Assembly (NCBI GenBank): GCA_032718475.1 | Contig: JAUCBJ010003599.1 | Span: 1 to 31,142 of the forward strand | DNA: 31,142 bases | Source: Nemertoderma westbladi | Lineage: Eukaryota > Xenacoelomorpha > Nemertodermatida > Nemertodermatidae | Direction of reading: 5' to 3' | Shown: positions 21,121 through 30,468 of the stretch, piece after piece | Numbering within the stretch: position 1 is the stretch's first letter | Layout of the letters: each line of letters opens with the position of its first letter | Position numbers and translations under genes: made by a program | The notes under the pieces: generated by a model | Seen by the model: the letters and a program-made list of their open reading frames with translations, nothing else | Database searches by the model: none | Told to the model about the DNA's origin: nothing

Positions 21121-22017
21121 CAGTTAATTGCATTTAATACATATTTAATGCATCTGTACTTTACTAGACTAGGGGATATACTAAACCGACCATCTCACTG
21201 AAGGTAGGAGGGAGTAATTTAGTAAAGATAGGCAAATACCAAACTGCTTGCATCTCTTTCCATTGAAACTATATGATATATTTTTCGAAAGTTCGGTTGT
21301 TACCCAGAATATTTAACGTTAATTTAAAATCCACTATATGCTCCATATATGTGTCTGTGTCCATGCGAAAACACAACTAAATTTGAAGATTTCTACCTCA
21401 TTCAAAATTGTTGGCAGAAAACGCCAACACCCAGGTTGAATCTCGGATAGATTAGGCCAGGGTTAATATTAATAGTGACATTGTTTGGCACTGATTATCT
21501 ATGCATCATATAACGCATCAATACGTAAGGTGGCGCAAGGCTTCTATTTTGGTTGTCATACTGTAGGCTTATAATAACTGTATCAAAACACGACTGAGCG
21601 AGCCTTAGCAAACAACGATCATTAGTCAGTCTGTGGTGTCTGGCAGTGATAATTGACAATTGAAAATTATAATTGATAATATATATTTGACGATTATCAT
21701 TAATTAATTTTTATGTTTGCCGGCTCTTATTATCAGTTTACAATCACATTGACCTCTAAATTAACCTCGGCTATAGGTTAACCCGGTTAATCTGACTCTC
21801 CGTCGATATTTCACAAGTTTAACCTAAATAGTGATTTTTTAGTACTGTTATTAGTACTGGCCATATGCAAGGATTAAAAGTATGTAACACAATCTGATTT
21901 TGGCTGAATAATAACAGAGATATGGGTGGATACAAAGTTGTTTGGTAGTGCACCAGCACATGGAGATTTTATTATAACCGTATTGTTATAATAATTAATA
22001 TAATAAGTGACTCCCGT
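21121..22017. other. No gene seen
   Basis: AT-rich DNA without a convincing frame. Several short AATTGATAAT/AATTGAAAATT words near 21650-21710 look like simple-sequence decay. Confidence 0.35.
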
Positions 22018-22270
22018 TTGTTATATCCCTGAAACAGACGCAGTTGCGAATCTGAAATTTTATGACTTTTCCTAAATGTCTATTGTCTTCCTAATAGTGA
22101 ACACCGCTTTTAAAAATATTGAAGACTTTTCTAGTTATACTGTATAGCACCTTTTTAAACCTTACTTTTGGCACTATTTTTGGGACGGTTTTTTGGAAAA
22201 TAATTTTCATGAAATATGATATGTAACGCCTCTATTTTTGAAATACACAGATTTTTCTGGAGTTCGATTT
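22018..22270 (+). mobile_element. Partial diverged copy of the TTAA-CCCTATTA element body
   Basis: CTGAAACAGACGCAGTTGCG through TTTTTGGGACGGTTTTTTGG matches 12278-12440 and 13190-13350 with scattered substitutions. The TTAA end and G/C hairpin are absent. It lies in the same orientation as the 13112 copy. Confidence 0.7.
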
Positions 22271-22503
22271 ATTTCTCACAATTCGATGGATAGTTCTGAA
22301 AGAGTCTGATAGTTCTGAAAGACAATTACCGCAAGGTAACGAAAGCTACTAAAAGTTATGCGAAGGGGCGAAAGCCATCAATTTACTGATAGGGGGCAAA
22401 TTTCGCACTTTCAGCGTTCGATATCATTCATAAACAATTTGTTTTAAACAATTTTTTATGCATTTGATAAACTACAAATAATACTATAATAATTATTTTC
22501 TGT

Positions 22504-23028
22504 TTGGACAAAACAAATTACGTCGACAAGGTGATGGCTGTCCTGTCAAATAAAACCAATTTCAAGGAACTAAACTCCACTCCTGATTGTTGGTTTTTGG
22601 ACTCACTTAGCTTAGAGCTGAAGGCCGTTATAAACTTTGCTCCGAAAACTTTAAACCAGTTTGGAATATACTTCCCGTTCAGGGATAGACTTCCCGTGTC
22701 AGACCTGTCACCTTGTATAAATGTAAGTGCAGTAGCTGTAATGCTACCTATATCGGTAAATCCGAGCGTCATTTCAAGGTGAGAGTATCTGAACATTTGG
22801 GAAAATCTCCACGTACCTCGCTTAATCTCGCCTTATCCTCCCCTGGTCATAGAATATAATTCTAGGTCCTGGTAGAATATAATATCACATATGACATATG
22901 ACTTCACATACCTTGGTAGGGCACAAAATAACTATGATTTACTCATCAAAGAAAGTTTGTACATAGACCACGAAAAACCCATCGTAACCTGTTCTATTGA
23001 GTTTAATTTATTGTTTTGGTTAAAATAA
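22504..23028 (+). pseudogene. Penelope-like element, internally deleted, GIY-YIG part retained
   Basis: Starts with TNYVDKVMAVLSNKTNFKEL, an early PLE RT segment. It jumps to INFAPKTLNQFGIYFPFRDR, which normally lies after the RT, so most of the RT core is deleted. After a frameshift near 22715 it reads YKCKCSSCNATYIGKSERHF and KVRVSEHLGKSPRTS. The spacing Cys-x-Cys-x-x-Cys before NATYIG and R-H-F...EHL fits the PLE-type GIY-YIG endonuclease. Another frame then gives NNYDLLIKESLYIDHEKP and FNLLFWLK before a stop at 23026. Known role: the GIY-YIG domain nicks target DNA during retrotransposition. This copy is non-functional. Confidence 0.82.
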
Positions 23029-23597
23029 CGTGCCACTGTAACCTGCTCCTTTCCATGAATTGAGAATTTAACATTGAGGAGGGATATTAATTCGCCAAGA
23101 TTGGATTTGCGTCCAGTTCCCCCCCCCCCCCCCCCTGTTTCAAAAATTAATAAAGCTTTGTTTAATCTTTCACGAAAAACCGGACACCTACCACATGGAA
23201 ATAATTCTTAATTATGAATACCGCGGAAGATTAAAGTAATCGTTTTATTATTCAGTTTATTTGTAAATCGATAGGCCGCCATCTTCAACGAATTGGCCAC
23301 CGAATTGAATATTATCATGTTAAATCTAACGAAGCTAAATCTTGGAACAGCTGTTGCGATGAATAAAAATATATTAACATTATAAACGAATGCTGATTCA
23401 TAATGCATTCAATTATTTTTTGGTTAATAAAATACCAATGCCAATACGAACGCCTTATGCATATGCATGTCAAAGTCATATTGATTTTCTACACTAATTT
23501 CAATATTGAAAGATATTAGAGGCTATTACATTTACTATAGGCCTACATTACCTTCAGCTAGTGAAGTCAACAACACATCTGGAATAGTGTCGTAAAG
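23029..23597. other. No gene seen; poly-C tract at 23119-23135
   Basis: The first 40 bases are the PLE 3' tail (ACCTGCTCCTTTCC), also found near 28430. A run of 17 C follows. The remainder is AT-rich and unassigned. Confidence 0.4.
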
Positions 23598-24913
23598 TTT
23601 CGGCTAATTGTTTTTCAATACAGGTTTTCTGGGGCGCGAAATCCATTTGAAAATATTTAAAATGATCTGATTACTATAAATGGCTGTTTTAGTCCTCTTT
23701 GTAGGAAAAATGTAAAATACAAGTAACCAGCACTTTTCAGTTTTTTTTCTAATTTTTAATTCACTTATACAATGCTATAAATTCAATTTTCAGGTTTTCT
23801 GGGGGGCGCTGATGCTAATGGAATACATTTCTAATTTGCCAGATCAATGCTACTCGAATTTTTCGGCGGAATATGCCAAATTTTGGTGCTAGCACCAATT
23901 TTCATACCTATCACAAAAAAGTACAAGTTTGGTATGTACAGTGCTGTTTTTATTGATTCCATCGGATTGAGGACCCGCAAAAACCCGTATAACTCAAGAA
24001 ACAAGATGATACTATCTTTTGAAAAGTTCCTTATTTTCAAAAATTTGGTGCCGGCGCAACAATTTTCACCCACCGGCAAAAAATACAAGTTTAAAAACTC
24101 GTATGCAATTTTTACTTATTCCATTGAATTCAGAACCCTGACAAACCCGTATAACGCAAGAAACAAGGTGACACAATCAATTGATATATTTGATGTTTTT
24201 AAAATTTTGTCCTAGCACCCACTTCCGAAAAATACGGGTTTGAGATGTCTAGTTAGATAATTATTTATTCCATTGAATTCGGAACCGCCATAAACCTCTA
24301 AAACGCGAGAAATAAGTTGTCACAAGCAATTAAATTATTGAATGTATTTTCAAAATTTCGTGCTGGCCCCAAATTTTGCACACACAGCACCGAAAAATAC
24401 ACGTTTGAAACGCCTGGTGCAATTCGTATATATTCCATCGAAAACCCCAAAAAACCCCTATTGCGTAAAAAAAACAGGTTCAAACTATAAATTTACAAAA
24501 TTGACAAATTTCAAAATTTGGTGCTGGCACCAAAATTTGGCACCCGCCAAAAAAAACAAGTTTGAAATTTCTAAATTAATTTATATGAATTGCATCTAAT
24601 TGCAAACACCAAAAAACCGATGTAAATCAAAAATAGAGATGTTTCAAATCATATTTCATGAAATGTAATTTTCAAAACACGTCTCAAAAAAGTGCCAAAA
24701 GTAGGGTTAAAAAATGGTGCTATAACTCGAAAACTTCCCAATATTATTGATATTATTGACCAAACCGTTACAATTAGGAAACTATTAGGAAGACAATAAA
24801 TTTTTAGGAAAAGTCGTAAAATTTCAGATTACCTACTGCGTTTGTTTCAGAGTTATAACAAAAAATCCACGGGGGTGTCATATTGACCCCCCCCCCGGGT
24901 TTAATAGGGTTAA
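23598..24913 (-). mobile_element. Inverted copy of the TTAA-CCCTATTA element
   Basis: Read on the minus strand from TTAA at 24910-24913 it goes CCCTATTAAACCCGGG, a C/G tract with TCAATATGA, and CGTGGATTTTTTGTTATAAC. It then follows the 13112 copy to about 23598, equivalent to 14413, including the CAGAAAACCTGTATTG block. Dyad centres are near 23890, 24051, 24213, 24364 and 24525. The far end with poly-C and the second TTAA is missing. Confidence 0.75.
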
Positions 24914-25889
24914 AGGCAATTATCTCAGAATGACAATTTTTTCATTTTTCATTTTTACTACTCCTCCGCTATTTTTCAAACAATTTGTAAGTTTTTGGCA
25001 TCAAATGAAAGCTACTACTAGTGTGCACTGTGCACAATAATAAAATTTGATTAGTTATTTGATAAATTTGATCTGTTATAAAAAATGTTACGAAAAAAAT
25101 AGTACTTTTTTGAAAATCTGAAAATTATTTTGAAATATAGCGGTATTTTGCTTGAAAAGTACGAAACAAAAATTCTACTCTAATTTTTTCACGCAACCGG
25201 TCATGATCATGCCAAAAAACAATTTGTAACTTCTGAAAATAAAGCCTAACAAAGGAGTAGCATTTTAAGTCGTAAATATAAATTTTTGCTCTTGCTGCTA
25301 AATTGCCGCGTCAAAATTATTTTTTCTTAATATTTCAATTCAATATAGTCCACCCAATATAGTCTACCCTTACACTTTATTTTTACTTATTCGCATTTTG
25401 GAGCAGTATGCATTTCAAAATGTTGACATTCAAGCCACTGCAGTGGAGATTTCAAATCTTCAAGCATAGCTAGTCTGTATTTGACACGCGTTCGAGCAGC
25501 ATGATTGTGTACAATTGAATAAGGCCCTTTTCATCAAAATGGTTCTAAATGTACAGATATGAATAAAATTGCTAAAGATTCATGTATTAATTATATTTTT
25601 AGGAAGAATGAAAAATTACGTTGAATTTCATTATTTTTTTGACAAAGTTATTATTATTGAACAAAGATAAATGGTATTATTTGAAATATTGAGAAGGTTT
25701 CAGTATTTCAGTCGTTGGATGTCATTGTTGGTCGGATATGTCGCGTTTCAACAAAAATCCGAGATTCAGCAAAAAGATGCGTTTTGTCAAAACTCTCGAT
25801 TTGGCATTTGCTGTACATTATGGTTAAAACAATGTATATATGTATTGTCCAACACAACATGTAGCTTTCTTACTTCATCCTGAGCGAAG
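24914..25889. other. No gene seen
   Basis: AT-rich, with many TTTTT/AAAAA runs. Short frames on both strands show no conserved motif. Confidence 0.35.
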
Positions 25890-26110
25890 GCCCCATGAAC
25901 GTGGGGCGAGCCACGAAGTGAGCGAAGCCTTATTATAGGGGTACCATTAACGAGTTGTCTGTCGACTGTCGTCTTCGTCGTTATCGTACATATTTGATCG
26001 CTAATAACTCGGTTATTCCTTGGTGAAATTAAACCAAACTTGGTACGTATGTAGTTCGTTAAAAGCTTAGAAAGAATCTTCTGAAGTTTGGTCCAACACG
26101 AACGCACTCA
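25890..26110 (-). repeat. Short interspersed repeat, second copy
   Basis: The reverse complement carries, in order, TTGGACCAAACTTC, TACGTACCAAGTTTGG, CCGAGTTATTAGC, a GACGACAGTCGACAGACAAC tract, GGTACCCC and CACTTCGTGGCTCGCC, as in 20330-20485. The right edge continues into CAACGAGTTTTT-type sequence. Family unknown; such a layout is common at the ends of non-autonomous repeats. Confidence 0.6.
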
Positions 26111-27183
26111 ACGAGTTTTTCAATGGATACGAGTATCCATCTGAAATAAATCAGCTGTTACTCGAACAGTTTCGAGACTTTGCACAGTTATAAAGGTCGT
26201 TAGTCTCCGTTTAGGAAAAATATATTAAGACAAAACAGGACGAGCGCAACGAGGCAAATGAAGGATAAGAGTATTGTACAACTAAAAATGTCAAAAAAGC
26301 CCTAGTTAGTAGCTTAACAAATGACAGTTAAAGCGTGTAAGGGCAATCTGAAATGGACCTCTGTTTTTTACAACCAGTTTAACGCAAACTGAATGCATCA
26401 CTCGTAGGATATTTTTAGAAAGACGGTTTACCGTATATCTAATAGAGATTAGTAGACTTTCTTAATATTAAGAGGACATGGCATCCTGACCCTTTTCCTT
26501 AACAAACGTAAGTCACACAGAGGTACAATTTTTGGATGAACCGCTCAATGAAATTTTATAAGATTTGGAACTCTGATCCTCTGATCCACCTATCCGGACA
26601 AATGTAGAACCTAAAAAAATTCGGAAAAATAATTTCCGCCAAAAATAACTCCATTCATTTTTGAGAATTACTTGTATTTTGGGTAAAAAATTATATAAAT
26701 TATCATAAAAAAACGTCCAGCTGACAAAAAATTTGAAATGTTAGAAGTCCACGGTGTATAGCATTCATGCTGAAAATCAGACCAAATTTCAAAAATTTCA
26801 TCAGGTAGTTCCTGAGAAAAATGTACCTTGGTGTAAAAATAATTACGAAAAAATTTATAAAGAACGGAAAAGTTTTTTTTAGAGAAAAAGCCATTCAAAG
26901 ATTTCAAACCTTCCCGCCAAATTTCACTGCTTAGATTTTTCAAATATGTGCCAATAATTCGCAATGAAAGCAGACAACAATGCATTGCAGAAAAAAAGTC
27001 AAAACATATGTTACTTCGTTGTATGCTTTTTTTCATAAGTTGTGACCTGTTTTTTTACAATCAGAATGGTCGATTACGTGCAAAAAATAAAGCAGAATTT
27101 TTGTTTCGTACCTTTCAACGAAAATACCGCTGTTTTTCAAAAAAATTTCAAATTTTCAAAAAACCGGTTTGTTTTCGTAAATA
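26111..27183. other. No gene identified
   Basis: Both strands are open over parts of 26668-27233, because the sequence is rich in AAAA/TTTT. The frames contain no recognisable domain and run-rich amino acids (Phe, Lys) dominate. Confidence 0.35.
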
Positions 27184-27670
27184 ATGTTTTATCATCAGAC
27201 GAACAATTGGATTCGTGGGCACAAATATTATAAATTCATGGTGCGATAATTTCGATCTCCAAGTTTACACTCCTAATGGATGCAGAGAATCACATACGAT
27301 GGTCATTGAATTAGCCCAAATTAGTAAGGAAAATAATTTCATACCAGAAATGATTATACCTCGAATTTCAACAACTTAATTAAATGCTTTCAAACTTAAC
27401 ACACCAGAGGTTCTTTCTTTTCAAGGAAAGCTGAAGTCACTTCCGCAGAAATTGAAAATGAATTTTGAAGTACCATACAACATCCTTAGAAATACTTACA
27501 CTTCAGTTAGAAAACGCAATGGAACAAGACTTGTCTTAGATGATTTCATGTATAGGAACTCCACCAATGGATTTCTCCTGGACTATATGTCGAAACGTCC
27601 AATAGAAGACACTTCAGAGAAATTGACCAAAGAAATGGCGACAGTAAAACTGAATGGACACAGACGGTGA
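27184..27670 (+). pseudogene. Unidentified protein remnant
   Basis: One frame reads IGFVGTNIINSWCDNFDLQV, then YTPNGCRESHTMVIELAQIS, FIPEMIIPRISTT and a stop at 27377-27379. The next frame (to 27670) reads VPYNILRNTYTSVRKRNGTR and LVLDDFMYRNSTNGFLLDYM. The conserved look of the SWCDNFDL...TPNGCRESHTM stretch, plus the basic-hydrophobic pattern after SVRKRNG (faintly FLYWCH-like), suggests a decayed mobile-element protein. I do not assign a family. It abuts the terminal-inverted-repeat element at 27748. Confidence 0.35.
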
Positions 27671-28101
27671 CTAAGTTTGCTTCAGTCGACTATAGTCAAG
27701 ATGGATTAATGATTTATCATTTAATGATCTATCCCATCATAGTAGAGTCACCTTCAAGGCAGAACCCCCTAAGTCGATTTTTTTCGATTTTCATGTTTTT
27801 GACTTTTTGGGTAATTCGATATCGGCTTTTTCGTCTGGCAGAACCCCGAAGCTTTTCTACCAGCCATTTTTGAGTTATAAGCCAAAGACAGTTCCCCGTA
27901 ACTTATGCCCACTTCGAGGCAGAACCCCCCAAGTCAATAATTGGCTTGCAAAACACCGTAAATTCAAGTATATGACATTCAGTCCACCTGGCAAAACCCC
28001 TTAAATCAGAAATAACAACCTGTAAAACCCCTTAAATCAGAAACAATAGCCTGGCAAAACCCCGTAATTTATCATTTATATACTGGTTTGTATTGCGGCC
28101 A

Positions 28102-28168
28102 GGACACAAATATTAATTAGGGACACAAACATTATTGAGGGACGCAAACATTAATGAGGGACACAAAC
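28102..28168 (-). repeat. 19-bp minisatellite, inverted short array
   Basis: About 3.5 units of GGGACACAAACATTAATGA, the reverse complement of the long array at 28620-29105. The two arrays can pair across about 450 bases. Confidence 0.8.
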
Positions 28169-28241
28169 CATCTTCCTAATTAGATGGAAATTAATTGAAA
28201 GCGACGTTCGGTTACGTTGTTCAGCTGCCTGTTTTCTGCTT

Positions 28242-28340
28242 CCCCCCCCCCCCCCCCCGGCTGGTGTACCCCCATATTTTCAATTTACCTCCTACCACCA
28301 CCATTCATGTTAACCCCGCCTCCCCCCCCCCCATTCCTGT
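28242..28340. repeat. Poly-C and CCT-rich tract
   Basis: 17 C at 28242-28258 and 11 C at 28322-28332, with CCACCACCATT-type sequence between. Apparent Pro-rich proteins here are simple-sequence artefacts. Confidence 0.7.
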
Positions 28341-28384
28341 CTCCCCCTCATGTTCATCATTTTTTTACTCCTACTCCTTCCCTT

Positions 28385-28480
28385 TTTAGTAACAACATCG
28401 TTTATTGTTTTGGTTAGAAAAACCATCTCTTTAACCTGATCCTTTCCTTCAATTGGCAATAACATAGTTTATTGGTTTGG
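28385..28480 (+). repeat. Penelope-like element 3' tail scrap
   Basis: TTTATTGTTTTGGTTAGAAA and ACCTGATCCTTTCCTTCAAT correspond to 23005-23065 (TTTATTGTTTTGGTTAAAAT, ACCTGCTCCTTTCCATGAAT), just after the PLE stop codon. A related TTTATTGGTTTGGTCAGATT follows at 28467. Confidence 0.55.
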
Positions 28481-28556
28481 TCAGATTAATATGTTATTAT
28501 TTATTGTTGTTATTTTATTGCTTGACAGTAATGAGAATTGTAATACTGTAATATAT

Positions 28557-28578
28557 TGTATGTATGTATGTATGTATG
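28557..28578. repeat. (TATG)n microsatellite
   Basis: Five to six TATG units precede the minisatellite. Confidence 0.8.
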
Positions 28579-28619
28579 AGTGGTAACATGAATCATACTA
28601 AGTTCGAATGGCGATAGTG

Positions 28620-29105
28620 CCCATGATTAACGTTTGTGCCCTTGATTGATATCTGTCCCTCGTTTATTGTTTGTGTCCCTCATTAATGTTTGTGTATCTC
28701 ATTAATGTTTGTGTCCCTCATTAATGTTTGTGTCCCTCATTAATGTTTGTGTATCTCATTAATGTTTGTGTCCCTCATTAATGTTGTGTCCCTCATTAAT
28801 GTTTGTGTCCCTCATTAATGTTTGTGTCCCTCATTAATGTTTGTGTCCCTCATTAATGTTTGTCACCCTCATTAATATTTGTGTTCCTCATTAATGTTTG
28901 TGTCCCTCATTAATGTTTGTGTCCCTCATTAATGTTTGTGTTCCACATTAATGTTTGGGTCCTATATCAATGTTTATGTCCCACATTATTGTTTGTGTCC
29001 TACATCAATGTTTATGTCCCACATTAATGTTTGTCACCCTGATTAATGTTTGTCACACACTAATGTTTGTGGCGCTGATAAATATCTGTCCCTCATTTAA
29101 TGTTT
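28620..29105 (+). repeat. 19-bp minisatellite, long array
   Basis: The unit TGTTTGTGTCCCTCATTAA is repeated about 25 times. Units at the centre are near identical and units towards 29000-29105 diverge (TCCCACATTA, TCCTACATCA, TCACCCTGATTA). The usual pattern of homogeneous centre and decayed edges suggests recent expansion by replication slippage or unequal exchange. Confidence 0.9.
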
Positions 29106-29850
29106 GTCTCCAAGTTGCTATGGGGTTCAGGACGTTTTGGATAACTTGGTCAGTAACAAGCAACTTAATTTGAGTAACATTAACTTTTAGTCTCCGTTAT
29201 ATGAGGCATCTTTTACAGCAACAAACTTCGCGTTTACATAGAGCAACTTGATCGGCAACCTGACATGCTCACTAAGTTGCTGATAGAGTTGCTTAAAATG
29301 TTGCCACGTACTGTAGAAAAAACAAGTCTTTAATTATTCGTCATGACGTACTGTAAGTGAACTGTACTTTAACGTAGCTGCAACCCTGTAGCTAGACTTT
29401 GTTCTTACTGTAGAGTACCACCCATGGCTATATTTTGTACTTAGAGTTCCGCTTTCTTGAATTTAAATTTTGTTCTTATAGTTCTGCATTTGGCTACATT
29501 TTGTTCAATTTGTATTGATACATGATTCTAACTACAGTCCCGTACTTATTTTAGAAGCAATTAATACCAAAATATCAAAAACTTATGGAGCCCTTTGATT
29601 TTGAATTCAAAAATTTCCAACATGTGCGCAAGTGTGTTAGCTATATTGTACAGTATGTGATTATTTGTTATTATTGCGTTTACAGGTAATACTAACACCT
29701 GATCATGTGCTAGTTAACATGTTAGATAGCACGTTTTAGCTAATAACAAATGCGCACATGTATTACGTGCGCACAACGCACTAAATTATTAAGGACGTAC
29801 GATACGCCTTGGCTATTATTTGATATATTTTGCGTGTTTTTTTTAAAAAT
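29106..29850. other. No gene seen
   Basis: Contains AAGTTGCT/AGCAACTT words in both orientations at 29112-29290, and a loosely repeated TTTTGTTCTTATAGTTC-type motif at 29397-29510. No conserved frame is found. Confidence 0.4.
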
Positions 29851-29854
29851 TCGT

Positions 29855-29979
29855 ACTTATGGTGTTTTGCCAAATTGAGGATACCTTGTTTTCTAGGCAA
29901 TACCCCGCAACTATCGTATAGTTACGGGATAATACCAGAAAACGGTGTTCCCCTTTGTTTTGGCAAAACACCATAAGTC
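29855..29979. repeat. Palindrome with subterminal motif
   Basis: ACTTATGGTGTTTTGCCAAA near 29856 pairs with TTTGGCAAAACACCATAAGT near 29959. The spacer holds GGCAATACCCCGCAACTATC and its partner GATAGTT-like inverse, giving nested stems. Confidence 0.7.
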
Positions 29980-30312
29980 AGAATTTTTACAAAAAAACCG
30001 CAATATATTTCAAAGGTAATTCTAAATCATATTGAAAGTTTAATTATATGAATTCTATATATATTTAGTTATCAAAAAACACAATAACAAGTAAACTGAG
30101 GCATCTCTCTAAAAAATAAACAGTTTTTATCGATTATCTCAGAACTACAAAAATCGACTTAGGGGGTTCTGCCTTGAAGGTGACGAAGAGTCCCACAAGA
30201 AATGAAAACAAATAAGTTGGTGCCTTAGTTGGTAAAATGGCGATTCTTCACCATAATATTATCAATTGCGTTCCAATTATCAATTCCTGTTGTCCAACTT
30301 TGGATAGGCTGC

Positions 30313-30332
30313 CTACAGCTGTACAGCTGTAG
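30313..30332. repeat. 20-base perfect palindrome
   Basis: CTACAGCTGTACAGCTGTAG is its own reverse complement and contains two CAGCTG E-boxes. It lies in the 5' region before the LINE ORF1, so it could be part of that element's promoter or simply flanking DNA. Confidence 0.6.
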
Positions 30333-30468
30333 CCTGTCTGCCTTAATGTATTTCTAATAAGTGACTACCTGATATCTGATTAACTTACCGATACGGCACC
30401 GGGCAGCCGGGCTGCTGCTGATCGGCCCATTTTTAGATCCTATAGACCATCGTTCCAGCCCCACTAAG

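Larger units (their letters stand above)
27748..30183. mobile_element. 2.4-kb TIR element with subterminal arrays and inverted minisatellite
   Basis: Terminal inverted repeats of 35 bases are identical: TCACCTTCAAGGCAGAACCC at 27748, continuing to 27782, and its reverse complement at 30149-30183. Inside each end lie repeated words like GGCAAAACCCCTTAAATCAG. Left examples are near 27838, 27921, 27990, 28022 and 28053, the last three about 31 bases apart. Right examples lie at 29863-29978 in both orientations. The middle holds the 19-bp minisatellite in both directions, poly-C tracts and a PLE tail scrap. No transposase frame is visible. The target duplication is not obvious. Confidence 0.65.

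Noticed and set aside
26668-27036. 122-codon Phe/Lys-rich minus-strand frame
   Set aside because: It lies in AAAA/TTTT-rich DNA that is open on both strands, and no motif is visible.
28195-28417. Proline-rich small proteins
   Set aside because: They arise from poly-C and CCT tracts within the TIR element.
28620-29105. CRISPR-like array
   Set aside because: The units are contiguous 19-mers without unique spacers, and the genome is eukaryotic. It is a minisatellite.
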